From: JBAPRR01 sp049281195
GTDB lineage: Bacteria > Actinomycetota > Acidimicrobiia > Acidimicrobiales > CAVXTF01
NCBI GenBank assembly: GCA_049281195.1
Contig: JBAPRR010000036.1
Span: 1 to 21,813 of the forward strand
DNA: 21,813 bases
Direction of reading: 5' to 3'
The position numbers and the translations under genes were made by a program. The notes beneath the pieces were generated by a model. The model was not told the origin of the DNA. It did not search any database and saw only the letters and a list, made by a program, of their open reading frames with translations. Of the stretch, positions 7,922-15,081 are shown piece by piece (positions within the stretch are counted from its first letter, which is position 1; each line of letters starts with the position of its first letter).

Positions 7922-8983
7922 TCAACCGCCGGCGCGAAGGCGCATGCGGGCGAGCCGTTTCGGATTGACGTAGTTGTTATCGGCGAACCACTGTGCTGCG
8001 TCAAACATTGCCTGCCACGACGGTCGCGACGTGTATCCGAGTTCTTCGCGCGCCCGCGCATCGTTGAACATCATGTTCGTGGTGGACATGCGCGCGGCCT
8101 CGAGCGAAGCAAATGGCTCTCGCTTCAAGATCCGTCCCTCGACCAGCTGGGATACCGCTCCAGCCCCCAAAGCAAGGCTCCGTGGAACCTGCAACCTTGG
8201 AGCGGGCAGGCCCGTGACGGCCGCCAGGCCGGCCAGGAAGGGACCCATGCCCATGTTCTCCCCTCCGACGATGTAGCTGCGGCCGATCACGCCACGCTCG
8301 AGCGCCAGAAGGTGCCCCTCTGCCAGATCGTCTACGTGTACGACATTGAGCGTTGTGTCCACAAATGCGGGGATCTTTCCATTGAGGAAGTCCAGCACCA
8401 GCTTGCCGGTGGGAGTGGGCCTTATGTCCCTCGGGCCGATCGGAAAGGTCGGAAGCACCAACGACACCGGCGCGCCTTGAGCTGCAGCGCGCAGCACCTC
8501 GTGCTCGGCTACGTACTTGGTTCTCTTATAAAGACCGAACAAATGAGCGACGTCCGCGTAGCAGGTCTCGTCGGCCGCTTCGCCGCGGCCGGCCCCGTCC
8601 AGACCGAGCACTCCCACGGTGCTCGTGTAGATCACCCGCTCGCATCCACCTTGGCGGGCGGCTTCGAGGAGGTTGAGGGCACCTCCCACATTGACCTCGT
8701 AGAAGTCCTTCGGTCGGGGAGCCCAGAAGCTGTACATAGCCGCCAGGTGAAAGATGAACCTCGCGCCGTCGCAGGACTTGGTGACCGCATCGCGATCGCG
8801 TATGTCTACCTCGATCTGTTCGACATCGAGGCCGTCCAGGTTCCGCACGTCTCCGCCCGGTTCGATCAGTGCGACCACACTCGCGTCACGAGCAAGCAGT
8901 GCGCGCACCACAGCTGAACCGATGAACCCGGCGCCCCCGGTAACGACGATGCGGTCTCCTTCAGTAATGGTGGGATTGCTCAT
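7922..8983 (-). CDS. hpnA: HpnA-type NAD-dependent sugar epimerase/dehydratase
   Basis: A 353-aa extended SDR protein. The NAD site TGGAGFIG is at 15-22, the catalytic S/T region YTSTVG at 119-124, and YKRTK at 152-156 gives the Tyr-Lys pair. The stretch PIGPRDIRPTPTGKL (181-195) followed by DFLNGKIPAFVDT, LNVVHVDDLAEGHLLALERG and GGENMGMG matches what I recall of HpnA, the hopanoid-associated sugar epimerase. Its ATG overlaps the stop of the aminotransferase gene (8980-8983), so the two enzymes are coupled. HpnA proteins are often annotated from their place in hopanoid clusters, but their exact reaction is poorly settled. No squalene-hopene cyclase or other hpn gene is in the window. The SDR family is certain; the subfamily is likely; the hopanoid link is inference. 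Confidence 0.85.
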   Translation of the reverse strand: MSNPTITEGDRIVVTGGAGFIGSAVVRALLARDASVVALIEPGGDVRNLDGLDVEQIEVDIRDRDAVTKSCDGARFIFHLAAMYSFWAPRPKDFYEVNVGGALNLLEAARQGGCERVIYTSTVGVLGLDGAGRGEAADETCYADVAHLFGLYKRTKYVAEHEVLRAAAQGAPVSLVLPTFPIGPRDIRPTPTGKLVLDFLNGKIPAFVDTTLNVVHVDDLAEGHLLALERGVIGRSYIVGGENMGMGPFLAGLAAVTGLPAPRLQVPRSLALGAGAVSQLVEGRILKREPFASLEAARMSTTNMMFNDARAREELGYTSRPSWQAMFDAAQWFADNNYVNPKRLARMRLRAGG

Positions 8984-10473
8984 GGCGCCACGGTTGACGC
9001 GAGGTGGACCGAGGCGCCGTGCCCGTTCCCGTTTCCATTCCCGTTGCTCGATACATGAGGTGGCTCGTACTCAGCCGTTGGGCGAGCCTTCCCTGATCTG
9101 CGCAATACGCCCTTGGCCATCGTGCGACCGAACTCGAAGACAAGTCCCGTGCCGCTGTGGGCGTCCTTGAGAACGTCGTCAAGGGCATCGACGAAGTAGT
9201 CGATCTCCTCCTGCCCGCAGATGAGTGGAGGAAGCAGCTTGATGATGTTGACGTTGTCGGCGGCCACCTGAGTGAGTATCCGATGGCGATGGAACAGGGG
9301 CACAACCAGCATCTGGGAGAAGATGGCCGGTCGGAGATGCTCGAGGGTGTTGAAGCGGCGGCGTAAGCCTTTCGACTCCGGAGGCCCGAACTGCAGACCG
9401 ATCATCAGTCCCTTTCCACGCACCTCGTGAAACATCTCGTAGCGCTCGACCAGGGGAGCGAGAGCCGCCTCGAACGCCAGCCCACTCTGAAACGCCCGGC
9501 GGACGATGTCCTCTTCGTCGAACGTGGCCAGGGTGGCGAGCCCGGCCACCATGGCCAGCTGATTGCGTCCGAAGGTGGTCGAATGTTTCAGTGCCTTCTC
9601 GAGTGAGCTGAACACCGAGAAAAAGACCCGGTCCGTCATCAAGACGGCTCCCACTGGAATGAATCCTCCCGACAGCGCCTTCGACACCGTGATGATGTCA
9701 GGTGTCAGTCCCCAATGCTCGAAGCAGAAGAACTTTCCGGTCCGCCCCAGTCCGGTCTGCACCTCATCGAGCACCATCAGCGTTCCGTGGGACCGACAGA
9801 GCTCCTGAGCCGCCGTCCAGTACTCAGGAGAGGCCATGTAGACGCCCTTGCCCTGAATGGGTTCGACAATGAATGCGGCGACGTCTCTCTTCTTCAACTC
9901 CTGACGCAGAGCCTCCAGATCACCGAAGGGCACGGACTCACTCCCGGGGAGCAGGTCGCCGAATCCCTCACGGAACTCGGCACCACCATTGAGCGAGAGT
10001 GCTCCTGTGGTCAGCCCGTGAAAGGCGTGATCGGCGAAGAGAATGCGCGGCCGCTTGGTGGTCTGCCGCGAGAACTTGATGGCTGACTCAATGGCCTCAG
10101 CCCCGGAGTTGCAGAAGAAGACACGGTTTATGTCCTCTGAGCAGCGGGCGACCAGCTGTTCCGCAAGGATCCCCGCCAGAAGCGAGCAGTCCATCTGGAC
10201 CATGTTCGGCAGATCGAGATCGATTGCCTGGTGCAGCGCCGCCTTGATCGCAGGGTGGCTGCGGCCGAGAGCGTAGACACCGAATCCTGAGAGAAGGTCG
10301 AGATACCTCTGTCCCTCTGCATCGAAGAGATACGAACCTTCGCCGCGCACGTAGAAACGATCGAAGCCGATCGTCTTGAGAACGCGCCCCAGCTGATGGT
10401 TCAGGTGCTTCTCATGAAGCGAGTAGTTCTCCCCGTGCCGCGCCCGTAGCAATTCTCCAACATCGAACGTCAT
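8980..10473 (-). CDS. Class III PLP aminotransferase, HpnO-like
   Basis: A 497-aa fold-type I aminotransferase of class III. Seen: CNSGAEAIESAIKFSR (121-136), HAFHGLTTGALSL (149-161), DEVQTGLGRTG (236-246) with the PLP ring-contact Asp236, and SKALSGG with the PLP lysine K265. The segments EGFGDLLPGSESVPFGDLEAL, RPAIFSQMLVVPLFHRHRIL and NIIKLLPPLI (the first shown partly: FGDLLPGSES, VPFGDLEAL) resemble HpnO, which puts the amino group on the hopanoid side chain in aminobacteriohopanetriol synthesis. This is from memory of the family. The ATG at 10473 follows AGGAG at good spacing. An unusual C-terminal extension (about 445-497) ends in a Gly-Asn repeat (NGNGNGNGHG, 477-486). It leads the operon with the HpnA-type epimerase. 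Other substrates, such as an aldehyde-bearing lipid or sugar, are possible. Confidence 0.85.
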   Translation of the reverse strand: MTFDVGELLRARHGENYSLHEKHLNHQLGRVLKTIGFDRFYVRGEGSYLFDAEGQRYLDLLSGFGVYALGRSHPAIKAALHQAIDLDLPNMVQMDCSLLAGILAEQLVARCSEDINRVFFCNSGAEAIESAIKFSRQTTKRPRILFADHAFHGLTTGALSLNGGAEFREGFGDLLPGSESVPFGDLEALRQELKKRDVAAFIVEPIQGKGVYMASPEYWTAAQELCRSHGTLMVLDEVQTGLGRTGKFFCFEHWGLTPDIITVSKALSGGFIPVGAVLMTDRVFFSVFSSLEKALKHSTTFGRNQLAMVAGLATLATFDEEDIVRRAFQSGLAFEAALAPLVERYEMFHEVRGKGLMIGLQFGPPESKGLRRRFNTLEHLRPAIFSQMLVVPLFHRHRILTQVAADNVNIIKLLPPLICGQEEIDYFVDALDDVLKDAHSGTGLVFEFGRTMAKGVLRRSGKARPTAEYEPPHVSSNGNGNGNGHGASVHLASTVAP

Positions 10474-10972
10474 GCTTCTCCTTCACAACTCTGCACGGGA
10501 TATTTCACAACGTAGTAGCCGCACTTCGCCACACGTTCCGCGTTATCGAGGCAAACTTTTCGGATACTCGTGGGATCAAGCCATATTCTCGAATTATGAG
10601 AGAAACGGTATTCACGTCGCACACCCGAAGTCGGCTCGGTTCGAATACCAACTCTCTCCGACGAACTTCGGTCGCGGATCGTTCGGGCTCGGGTTGGAAC
10701 CACCGGAGTCTTGTGTGGTCGCTTCGAATGCATGGCGCTCGCACGTGTGCTGATTCCGGCAGTATCGGTTCTAACCACCGTGTAGATGGGAGACGATCTC
10801 GGAGATCCCTCTGCTCCAATCGCAGAAGGGTCGTTTCCACCCGACTGGCATGCCGACAATCGTCGTGTCGGCAGGATCAGCTGCTGTTATTGAATTGAAC
10901 AGCCGGACTATTTGCTCGCCGGGTTACTGGCCCGCGCGTTCACAGAACAATCCCGACGTCCTTCGCGAATCG
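10474..10972. other. Noncoding gap upstream of the aminotransferase operon
   Basis: About 500 bp between two minus-strand genes, with visibly lower GC than the flanks. It should hold the promoter and leader of the aminotransferase operon and the end of the propeller-protein transcript. Open frames exist on both strands, one of them ending in an ATGA overlap with the aminotransferase start, but all have skewed Arg/Ser-rich composition and no family pattern. I could not recognise a clear promoter, riboswitch or terminator. A short inverted repeat TCTC-N7-GAGA lies near 10586-10600. Confidence 0.4.
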
Positions 10973-12196
10973 CTACTCCGCTCTCGGTCCATCTTCGATC
11001 TTCGAACTTCCCGACCAGGTGCTTCCAGCATTTTTGGAAGTCATCAGCAGAAGATGGTCCTTGCTGTTGTTAGCGATACAAACCATGGGGATGGAGCGAT
11101 AATACAATGTGTTTGGAAGCGCAGGCGCAGCCTGGCTCGACGCTGATTTATCCACCCACGCGGAGGGGGTCCAGTCAGTTCCCTGCATATTCGGTGATGT
11201 CGTCACGAGCAGATGGTTGTTGCTGTTGTTCGCCACATAAGCCAACACGACTGCGTCGGGATCGTAAGAAAAGTCCCAACTGATAGTGGGCGCTGTCTTG
11301 CTCGTCTGTGCGGGACTCCCCACCAACGCGGGAGAGGACCAATCAGTTCCTTCGCCATTGCTCGACGTTGTCACGATTAGGTCGTTACTGGAGTTGTTCG
11401 CAACATAAGCGATGATCCCAAGCAACGATATGGAAGGCGCTGTCTTGCTTGACTGTGCCGGACTGCCCACCGTCGCGTATGACGGGAAGGTTTCCGCGCT
11501 GCAACTGGTATTGGGGGATCCCTGCGTCACGATCAGGGTGTTACTGGAATCGTTGGCTACATAAGCCATGATGAGGTCGTTGCTGTTATCGGTTTCGTCG
11601 CCATCCCAACCGGTAATAGCTGGTGCTGTCTTGCTCGATTGCGGGCTCGACGATCCTCCGACCAGTGTGGGCGCGTTCCAGTTCGCACCCCCATTGGTCG
11701 ATGTCGTCGTCAGAAGGTCATTGGTGCTGTTGTCCGCCACATAAGCGATGACAAGTTCACCACAGCCGAGTCCCTGGTCCTGAGTGATTGACGGTGTCAT
11801 TTTACTCTGCAGGCCGGTATTGACCGTCGACCACGTTGAGCCCTTGTTGGTCGAGGTTGATACGAGAATGTCGTTGGTACCGTTGCTCGCTATGTACGCC
11901 ATCACCCAGTAGTCGTTCACGTTGCAGTTGGAACCAGGGCAGTACACGGTAATTGATGGTGCGACTGTGCTCGTTTCTACGCCGTTCGTCTTGAGCTGCG
12001 TCGCCACCCTGATCGGAGACATGGGGGTCACCGCCGACACAGATGGTGCCGCAACCAATATCGAGGCGACGAGAGCAGCTGCGACGAAGACTCCTCGAAG
12101 ATTGCGTCGACCGAAAGTCACGCGAAGAATGACGCCATCCGGTAAATCAGCCGGCACCGAACGATGGCGTTTTAACGCCGAGCGGAACCTTGACAT
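10973..12196 (-). CDS. Exported six-repeat protein, probable beta-propeller
   Basis: A 407-aa exported protein made almost wholly of six repeats of about 50-60 aa. Each begins with a strand like VIAYVANNSSNDLIVTTS, then a turn like N-x-G-x-T/N-W (STNKGSTW, STNGGANW, SSNGEGTDW, SKNAGSTW) that resembles the sialidase/BNR Asp-box, then SKTAP-S/T-IS. Six such units suggest a six-bladed propeller, with N-terminal TVAPSITVYC possibly completing the last blade. No sialidase catalytic arginine triad or nucleophile is apparent, so binding is more likely than hydrolysis. The signal region has a long basic N-part, a hydrophobic core at about 32-50 and SVSA as a probable cleavage site. ATG 12196 is chosen because GGAGG (12201-12205) lies just upstream; a TTG at 12211 is the alternative. 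It probably acts outside the cell; its ligand is unknown. Confidence 0.8.
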   Translation of the reverse strand: MSRFRSALKRHRSVPADLPDGVILRVTFGRRNLRGVFVAAALVASILVAAPSVSAVTPMSPIRVATQLKTNGVETSTVAPSITVYCPGSNCNVNDYWVMAYIASNGTNDILVSTSTNKGSTWSTVNTGLQSKMTPSITQDQGLGCGELVIAYVADNSTNDLLTTTSTNGGANWNAPTLVGGSSSPQSSKTAPAITGWDGDETDNSNDLIMAYVANDSSNTLIVTQGSPNTSCSAETFPSYATVGSPAQSSKTAPSISLLGIIAYVANNSSNDLIVTTSSNGEGTDWSSPALVGSPAQTSKTAPTISWDFSYDPDAVVLAYVANNSNNHLLVTTSPNMQGTDWTPSAWVDKSASSQAAPALPNTLYYRSIPMVCIANNSKDHLLLMTSKNAGSTWSGSSKIEDGPRAE

Positions 12197-12227
12197 GCCG
12201 CCTCCATTCAAGAGGGCTCATGAAACC

Positions 12228-12236
12228 TATTTAGCA
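12228..12236 (-). promoter_or_regulatory. Candidate extended -10 of the propeller gene
   Basis: On the minus strand the sequence TGCTAAATA fits an extended -10 element (TGn followed by TAAATA). A start point near 12221 would give a leader of about 25 nt that contains the GGAGG site before ATG 12196. No good -35 was found. Position and AT content support it; it is untested. Confidence 0.4.
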
Positions 12237-12348
12237 TTGGAAGGACCGCCCTCCCTTGCGAAGTCTTTCAGCGTGAGCGTGACCTCGCAAGCGTTACGGA
12301 TCGAGACAAACACTCAGTATTCGGCACGTAGACAGAATGCTGCGCGGT

Positions 12349-12760
12349 CTAATTCCCGGTGCTGATCCACTCGACAAAGTAGTCTTGCCCATCTTTCGTA
12401 GCGGTGGTCTTGGCCTTTGACCCGCCTTGCGATTCCCGTATCGATCCTGGTCGGGTTCAGAGTGCTTATCGCCGCGCCATCGACTGATCACCTCGACCGA
12501 GGACTACTTCGCGCCTTCGAGCGTCCGGACCACCGACGGCGTCCAATCCTGAGTCGCATCTGTGACCTTGAGGATGAACTGGTCGCTACGTCGCACTGAT
12601 CAACAGGATTTGAAGATCGATGGGATTTTGCGGATACATCTCGCACCACGCATTGCACGGTCCACTTCGGATCCGATCTGCTCCCCGGTGGAGTCGTTGT
12701 AGCCGTCCAGTCCCACCCAGAAGGCCGACCACGTGTACGAGCTGCGGCGTTTCGGGATAG
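12349..12760 (-). pseudogene. Frameshifted peptidase A4/G1-like gene
   Basis: A secreted-peptidase-like protein can be read on the minus strand only by changing frame several times. Piece one (about 12757-12660) reads SSYTWSAFWVGLDGYNDSTG then EQIGSEVD, matching the WVGLDGYNS...EQIGTE block of the eqolisin-type (A4/G1) family. Piece two (12660-12586) reads NAWCEMYPQNPIDLQI, like the AWYEMYP block, and hits a stop. Piece three (about 12597-12504) reads DQFILKVTDATQDW, like the F-x-L-x-I-x-D-x-T strand, and stops. A last piece ending at 12349 reads DGQDYFVEWISTGN. The blocks are in family order, each in another frame, so at least three frameshifts have broken the gene. The N-terminal part with a signal peptide is missing. 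Family assignment is from memory of conserved blocks. Confidence 0.7.
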
Positions 12761-12770
12761 CGTCTCACCC

Positions 12771-13133
12771 GTGCAATCGGTCCAGTTCCTCATAAACGGT
12801 GATCCCGCGGTTGCGCGGGACGCGGCCACTCAGATTCTTACCGAGCGCGGGTTTCGTCTGGATTGGACCAGCGAGTGGGCTGCTGAAGCCCATAAGGGCA
12901 GTAAGGCCGGGGTCGTTCTTGTCGGCGGACTGGCACAAACCTTCAAAGTCGGCCTTGCCGTCACCTCGGCCGGAAACAATCAGAGCATGATCGAGTTCAA
13001 GCGCGAGAACACCGGTTGGTCCGGCGGACTGATCGGTGCTTCGAGGGTCAAGAAAAACATGAACACACTGCGTGACGAGTTCACTCAGGCGATGACAGCG
13101 CGCGGGATGCTTGCCGGGGTCAAGGAGACCTGA
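12771..13133 (+). CDS. Small hypothetical protein
   Basis: A 120-aa protein I cannot name. It alternates helix and strand: a strand (VQFLING), a helix (PAVARDAATQILTERGF), a strand (RLDWTSEW), a small Gly/Ala-rich stretch (VVLVGGLAQTFKVGLAV), strands ending in NQSMIEFKRENTGWSGG, and a C-terminal helix (MNTLRDEFTQAMTARG). This looks like a compact alpha/beta or dodecin/YbjN-sized domain, but no family is claimed. The start is the GTG at 12771, the first start codon in frame. No ribosome binding site is visible, so a leaderless transcript is possible. Its 5' end lies against the start of the decayed peptidase gene on the other strand. It has no signal peptide and is probably cytoplasmic. Confidence 0.65.
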   Translation: MQSVQFLINGDPAVARDAATQILTERGFRLDWTSEWAAEAHKGSKAGVVLVGGLAQTFKVGLAVTSAGNNQSMIEFKRENTGWSGGLIGASRVKKNMNTLRDEFTQAMTARGMLAGVKET

Positions 13134-13303
13134 GCCCGATCTCCCAAATCAGCATCAACCGCCGTTCTTCGATGTAATTCCAGCGTTTCCTCGCAGTCAC
13201 AAGTAGTTCACAGCGGGCCTTCAGCAGACCCGTCGTACGACAACTGGAAACCGGCAGTAATCCCAGGTAGTCGGCGAATCTATTGAATCACTGTTAATAA
13301 TGG

Positions 13304-13324
13304 GAATAGCTGGTTAAGCTATTC
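13304..13324 (+). promoter_or_regulatory. Operator-like inverted repeat upstream of the TSUP gene
   Basis: GAATAGC (13304-13310) and GCTATTC (13318-13324) are perfect 7-bp inverted arms with a 7-nt AT-rich spacer, ending 23 bp before the GTG start of the exporter gene. An AT-rich TTAATAAT (13294-13301) directly upstream could be the -10. The repeat would then cover the start point and could bind a dimeric repressor, or form a leader hairpin. A 10-bp palindrome GTCGTACGAC (13232-13241) lies further upstream. Confidence 0.5.
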
Positions 13325-13347
13325 GCTGGTCAAACAGCCAAAGGGGC

Positions 13348-14298
13348 GTGTCTTCAACTATGCACATCGATCCCTACATCGTTCTCGGCAGCGCTGTGGT
13401 CGGCCTCCTCGTGGGGGTGACCGGTGCGGGCGGCGGCGCACTTATGACGCCGATGCTGATCTTGCTCTTCAACGTCAAGCCGACAACAGCGATCTCGAGC
13501 GATCTCGTCGCCGCGGTAGTCATGCGGCCGGTCGGCGCCGTCGTGCACATGCAGAAGAAAACGGTGAACTTCCGGCTCGTCGGATGGATGGTCCTCGGTT
13601 CGGTTCCGATGGCCTTCTTGGGCTCCTACATCCTTCACGAGTTGGGCAAGACGTCTTCCGCGCAGGGAAACGTCGAAAAAGCCCTCGGTTGGGCCCTTCT
13701 GGTGGGTGCTGCCGCCATGATTCTGCGCTTCTTTCTCGACCGTCGCCAGGGCCAGACCCGTCAAGGTGTCGTTCAGGATCTCCGGATCCGCCCCCTGTAC
13801 ACAGTGTTGATCGGGATGGTCGGCGGACTCATCGTCGGGATGACTTCGGTCGGTTCCGGCTCTTTGATCATCGTCCTGCTGCTGTTCGCCTACCCGGTCA
13901 TCGGTGCCAACCAGCTCGTAGGCACGGACCTCACCCAGGCGGTGCCGCTCACCTTGGCGGCCGCGTGCGGTGCTCTCATCTTCGGACACGTCGCATTTCC
14001 GCTGACGGCATCCATCGTGATCGGAAGCGTTCCCGCCGTCTTCGTCGGTTCGCTGCTGTCGTCCCGGGCGCCTGACCGCTTCATCCGACCGGCGATCACC
14101 TTTGTGATCTTCGCCTCCGGCCTCAAGTACGCCGGTTTGGGAACCACGACCCTCGGATGGGTCCTGCTTGCCACATTGCTCGCTGCTGCGGTCGTGTGGC
14201 TCGCTTACGTCAAGCCGTGGCAAGGACCGTCGTTCGAGCCGTCCGATGAGAGCGAAACGGGTTTGCCCGAAGGTGTCGCCGCGGCGGCACGAAGGTAG
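13348..14298 (+). CDS. TauE/SafE (TSUP) family exporter
   Basis: A 316-aa membrane protein of the TSUP family, whose characterised members move sulfite, sulfoacetate or other organosulfur anions across the membrane. Two halves repeat the same pattern, as is typical: GLLVGVTGAGGGALMTPMLI (19-38) with a following SSDL, and GGLIVGMTSVGSGSLIIVLL (about 159-178) with a following GTDL. About eight hydrophobic segments can be counted. The length is at the upper end for the family (usually 250-300). The start is uncertain: GTG 13348 lies only 3 nt after AGG, while ATG 13360 lies 13 nt after AAGGGG. Either gives an intact first helix. An inverted repeat upstream suggests regulated expression. The substrate is not given by the neighbours. 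Confidence 0.9.
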   Translation: MSSTMHIDPYIVLGSAVVGLLVGVTGAGGGALMTPMLILLFNVKPTTAISSDLVAAVVMRPVGAVVHMQKKTVNFRLVGWMVLGSVPMAFLGSYILHELGKTSSAQGNVEKALGWALLVGAAAMILRFFLDRRQGQTRQGVVQDLRIRPLYTVLIGMVGGLIVGMTSVGSGSLIIVLLLFAYPVIGANQLVGTDLTQAVPLTLAAACGALIFGHVAFPLTASIVIGSVPAVFVGSLLSSRAPDRFIRPAITFVIFASGLKYAGLGTTTLGWVLLATLLAAAVVWLAYVKPWQGPSFEPSDESETGLPEGVAAAARR

Positions 14299-14433
14299 AT
14301 TTGCCGCACGGAGTCGAAGTTTCCCTCTTGGCCCGCCGTCTCATGGGTAGGTTGACCTGGCAGGATCGTTCCTGACAGATCGACGCCTTCACAGAGGCTC
14401 GCTTGTCCGACGGTAGGAAAGAGGAACCTGAGC

Positions 14434-15051
14434 GTGAGGGGCAAGATCTGGCTGATCGTCGGCGTAGTCGTCGGTATCGCGATCGGCATCGGGAAACTGC
14501 CCTACCTGGCCGGGGCGGCGGGTTCGCTTTCCGACACGGCACAGCGCATCGTCGGATCCATTCAGCTCACGATCATCCACTCAGCCGCCAAGCACGGTGC
14601 GTCTTACCGGATCGTGGAAGGACTGGCTGCTGTGTTCGCCATCCTGATTCCTGGGATAACCGCAGTCGTACTGATGTACGCAGCCCGGGGCACGCTAAGG
14701 GTTAGGGGCCTCATAGCGATTCTCATTGTTGCTCTCGGAGCTTCCTCCTTCGTATATCTGTCCAGCGGTCAGGCGTCCGGTGTTCTCCTCCTTGCGCTCA
14801 TCGTCGCGGCCATAGCGATGGTCGCCACTGGCCCACTGGTCGCCGCCCCGCTCGCCGCGGTCGCCGCACTGATCGGGACCGCATTTCTCCCGCGACTGCT
14901 CGACAGTCACAGCAAGCTTCCGAATCAACCGGTGATGGAGCTGCACCAGGCGATTTACGCTTCCGCCGGATCTCCTCTGTGGCTTCGGATCGCGGTTCTG
15001 ATCGTCGCGGTCATCCCGTTCGCCTGGGCTGCCCGTCTAGTTCTGCGCTGA
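14434..15051 (+). CDS. Multi-pass membrane protein of unknown function
   Basis: A 205-aa hydrophobic protein that I do not recognise. It has five or six likely membrane segments: about 4-26, 60-85, 90-109, 113-132, 133-152 and 184-203. Between the first and second lies a 35-aa loop (TAQRIVGSIQLTIIHSAAKH), and between the fifth and sixth a loop with LPNQPVMELHQAIYASAG. The GTG start at 14434 follows GAGGAA at about 9 nt. It is 135 bp downstream of the exporter and 30 bp upstream of the large exported protein, all on the plus strand, so the three may share a transcript. It has no motif for transport, enzyme or sensor activity. Confidence 0.7.
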   Translation: MRGKIWLIVGVVVGIAIGIGKLPYLAGAAGSLSDTAQRIVGSIQLTIIHSAAKHGASYRIVEGLAAVFAILIPGITAVVLMYAARGTLRVRGLIAILIVALGASSFVYLSSGQASGVLLLALIVAAIAMVATGPLVAAPLAAVAALIGTAFLPRLLDSHSKLPNQPVMELHQAIYASAGSPLWLRIAVLIVAVIPFAWAARLVLR

Positions 15052-15081
15052 GGAAACCTTCTGCTTGCCCCGTGAGTCTGA

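Noticed and set aside
7874..8917. A 347-codon plus-strand frame opposite the epimerase gene
   Set aside because: The epimerase has full NAD and YxxxK motifs on the minus strand; the plus-strand frame has no recognisable domain.
10470..10859. Minus-strand open frame ending in an ATGA overlap with the aminotransferase gene
   Set aside because: The overlap looks operon-like, but the composition is Arg/Ser/Thr-rich with no family pattern, and two other frames are open over the same stretch. The overlap arises from the sequence at the aminotransferase start.
13354..14223. A 289-codon minus-strand frame opposite the TSUP exporter
   Set aside because: Asp/Arg/His-rich complement of a hydrophobic membrane protein, a common artefact.
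14361..14374. CAGGA-TCGT-TCCTG inverted repeat between the exporter and the next membrane protein gene
   Set aside because: Only five base pairs and no T tract; not enough to call a terminator or operator.
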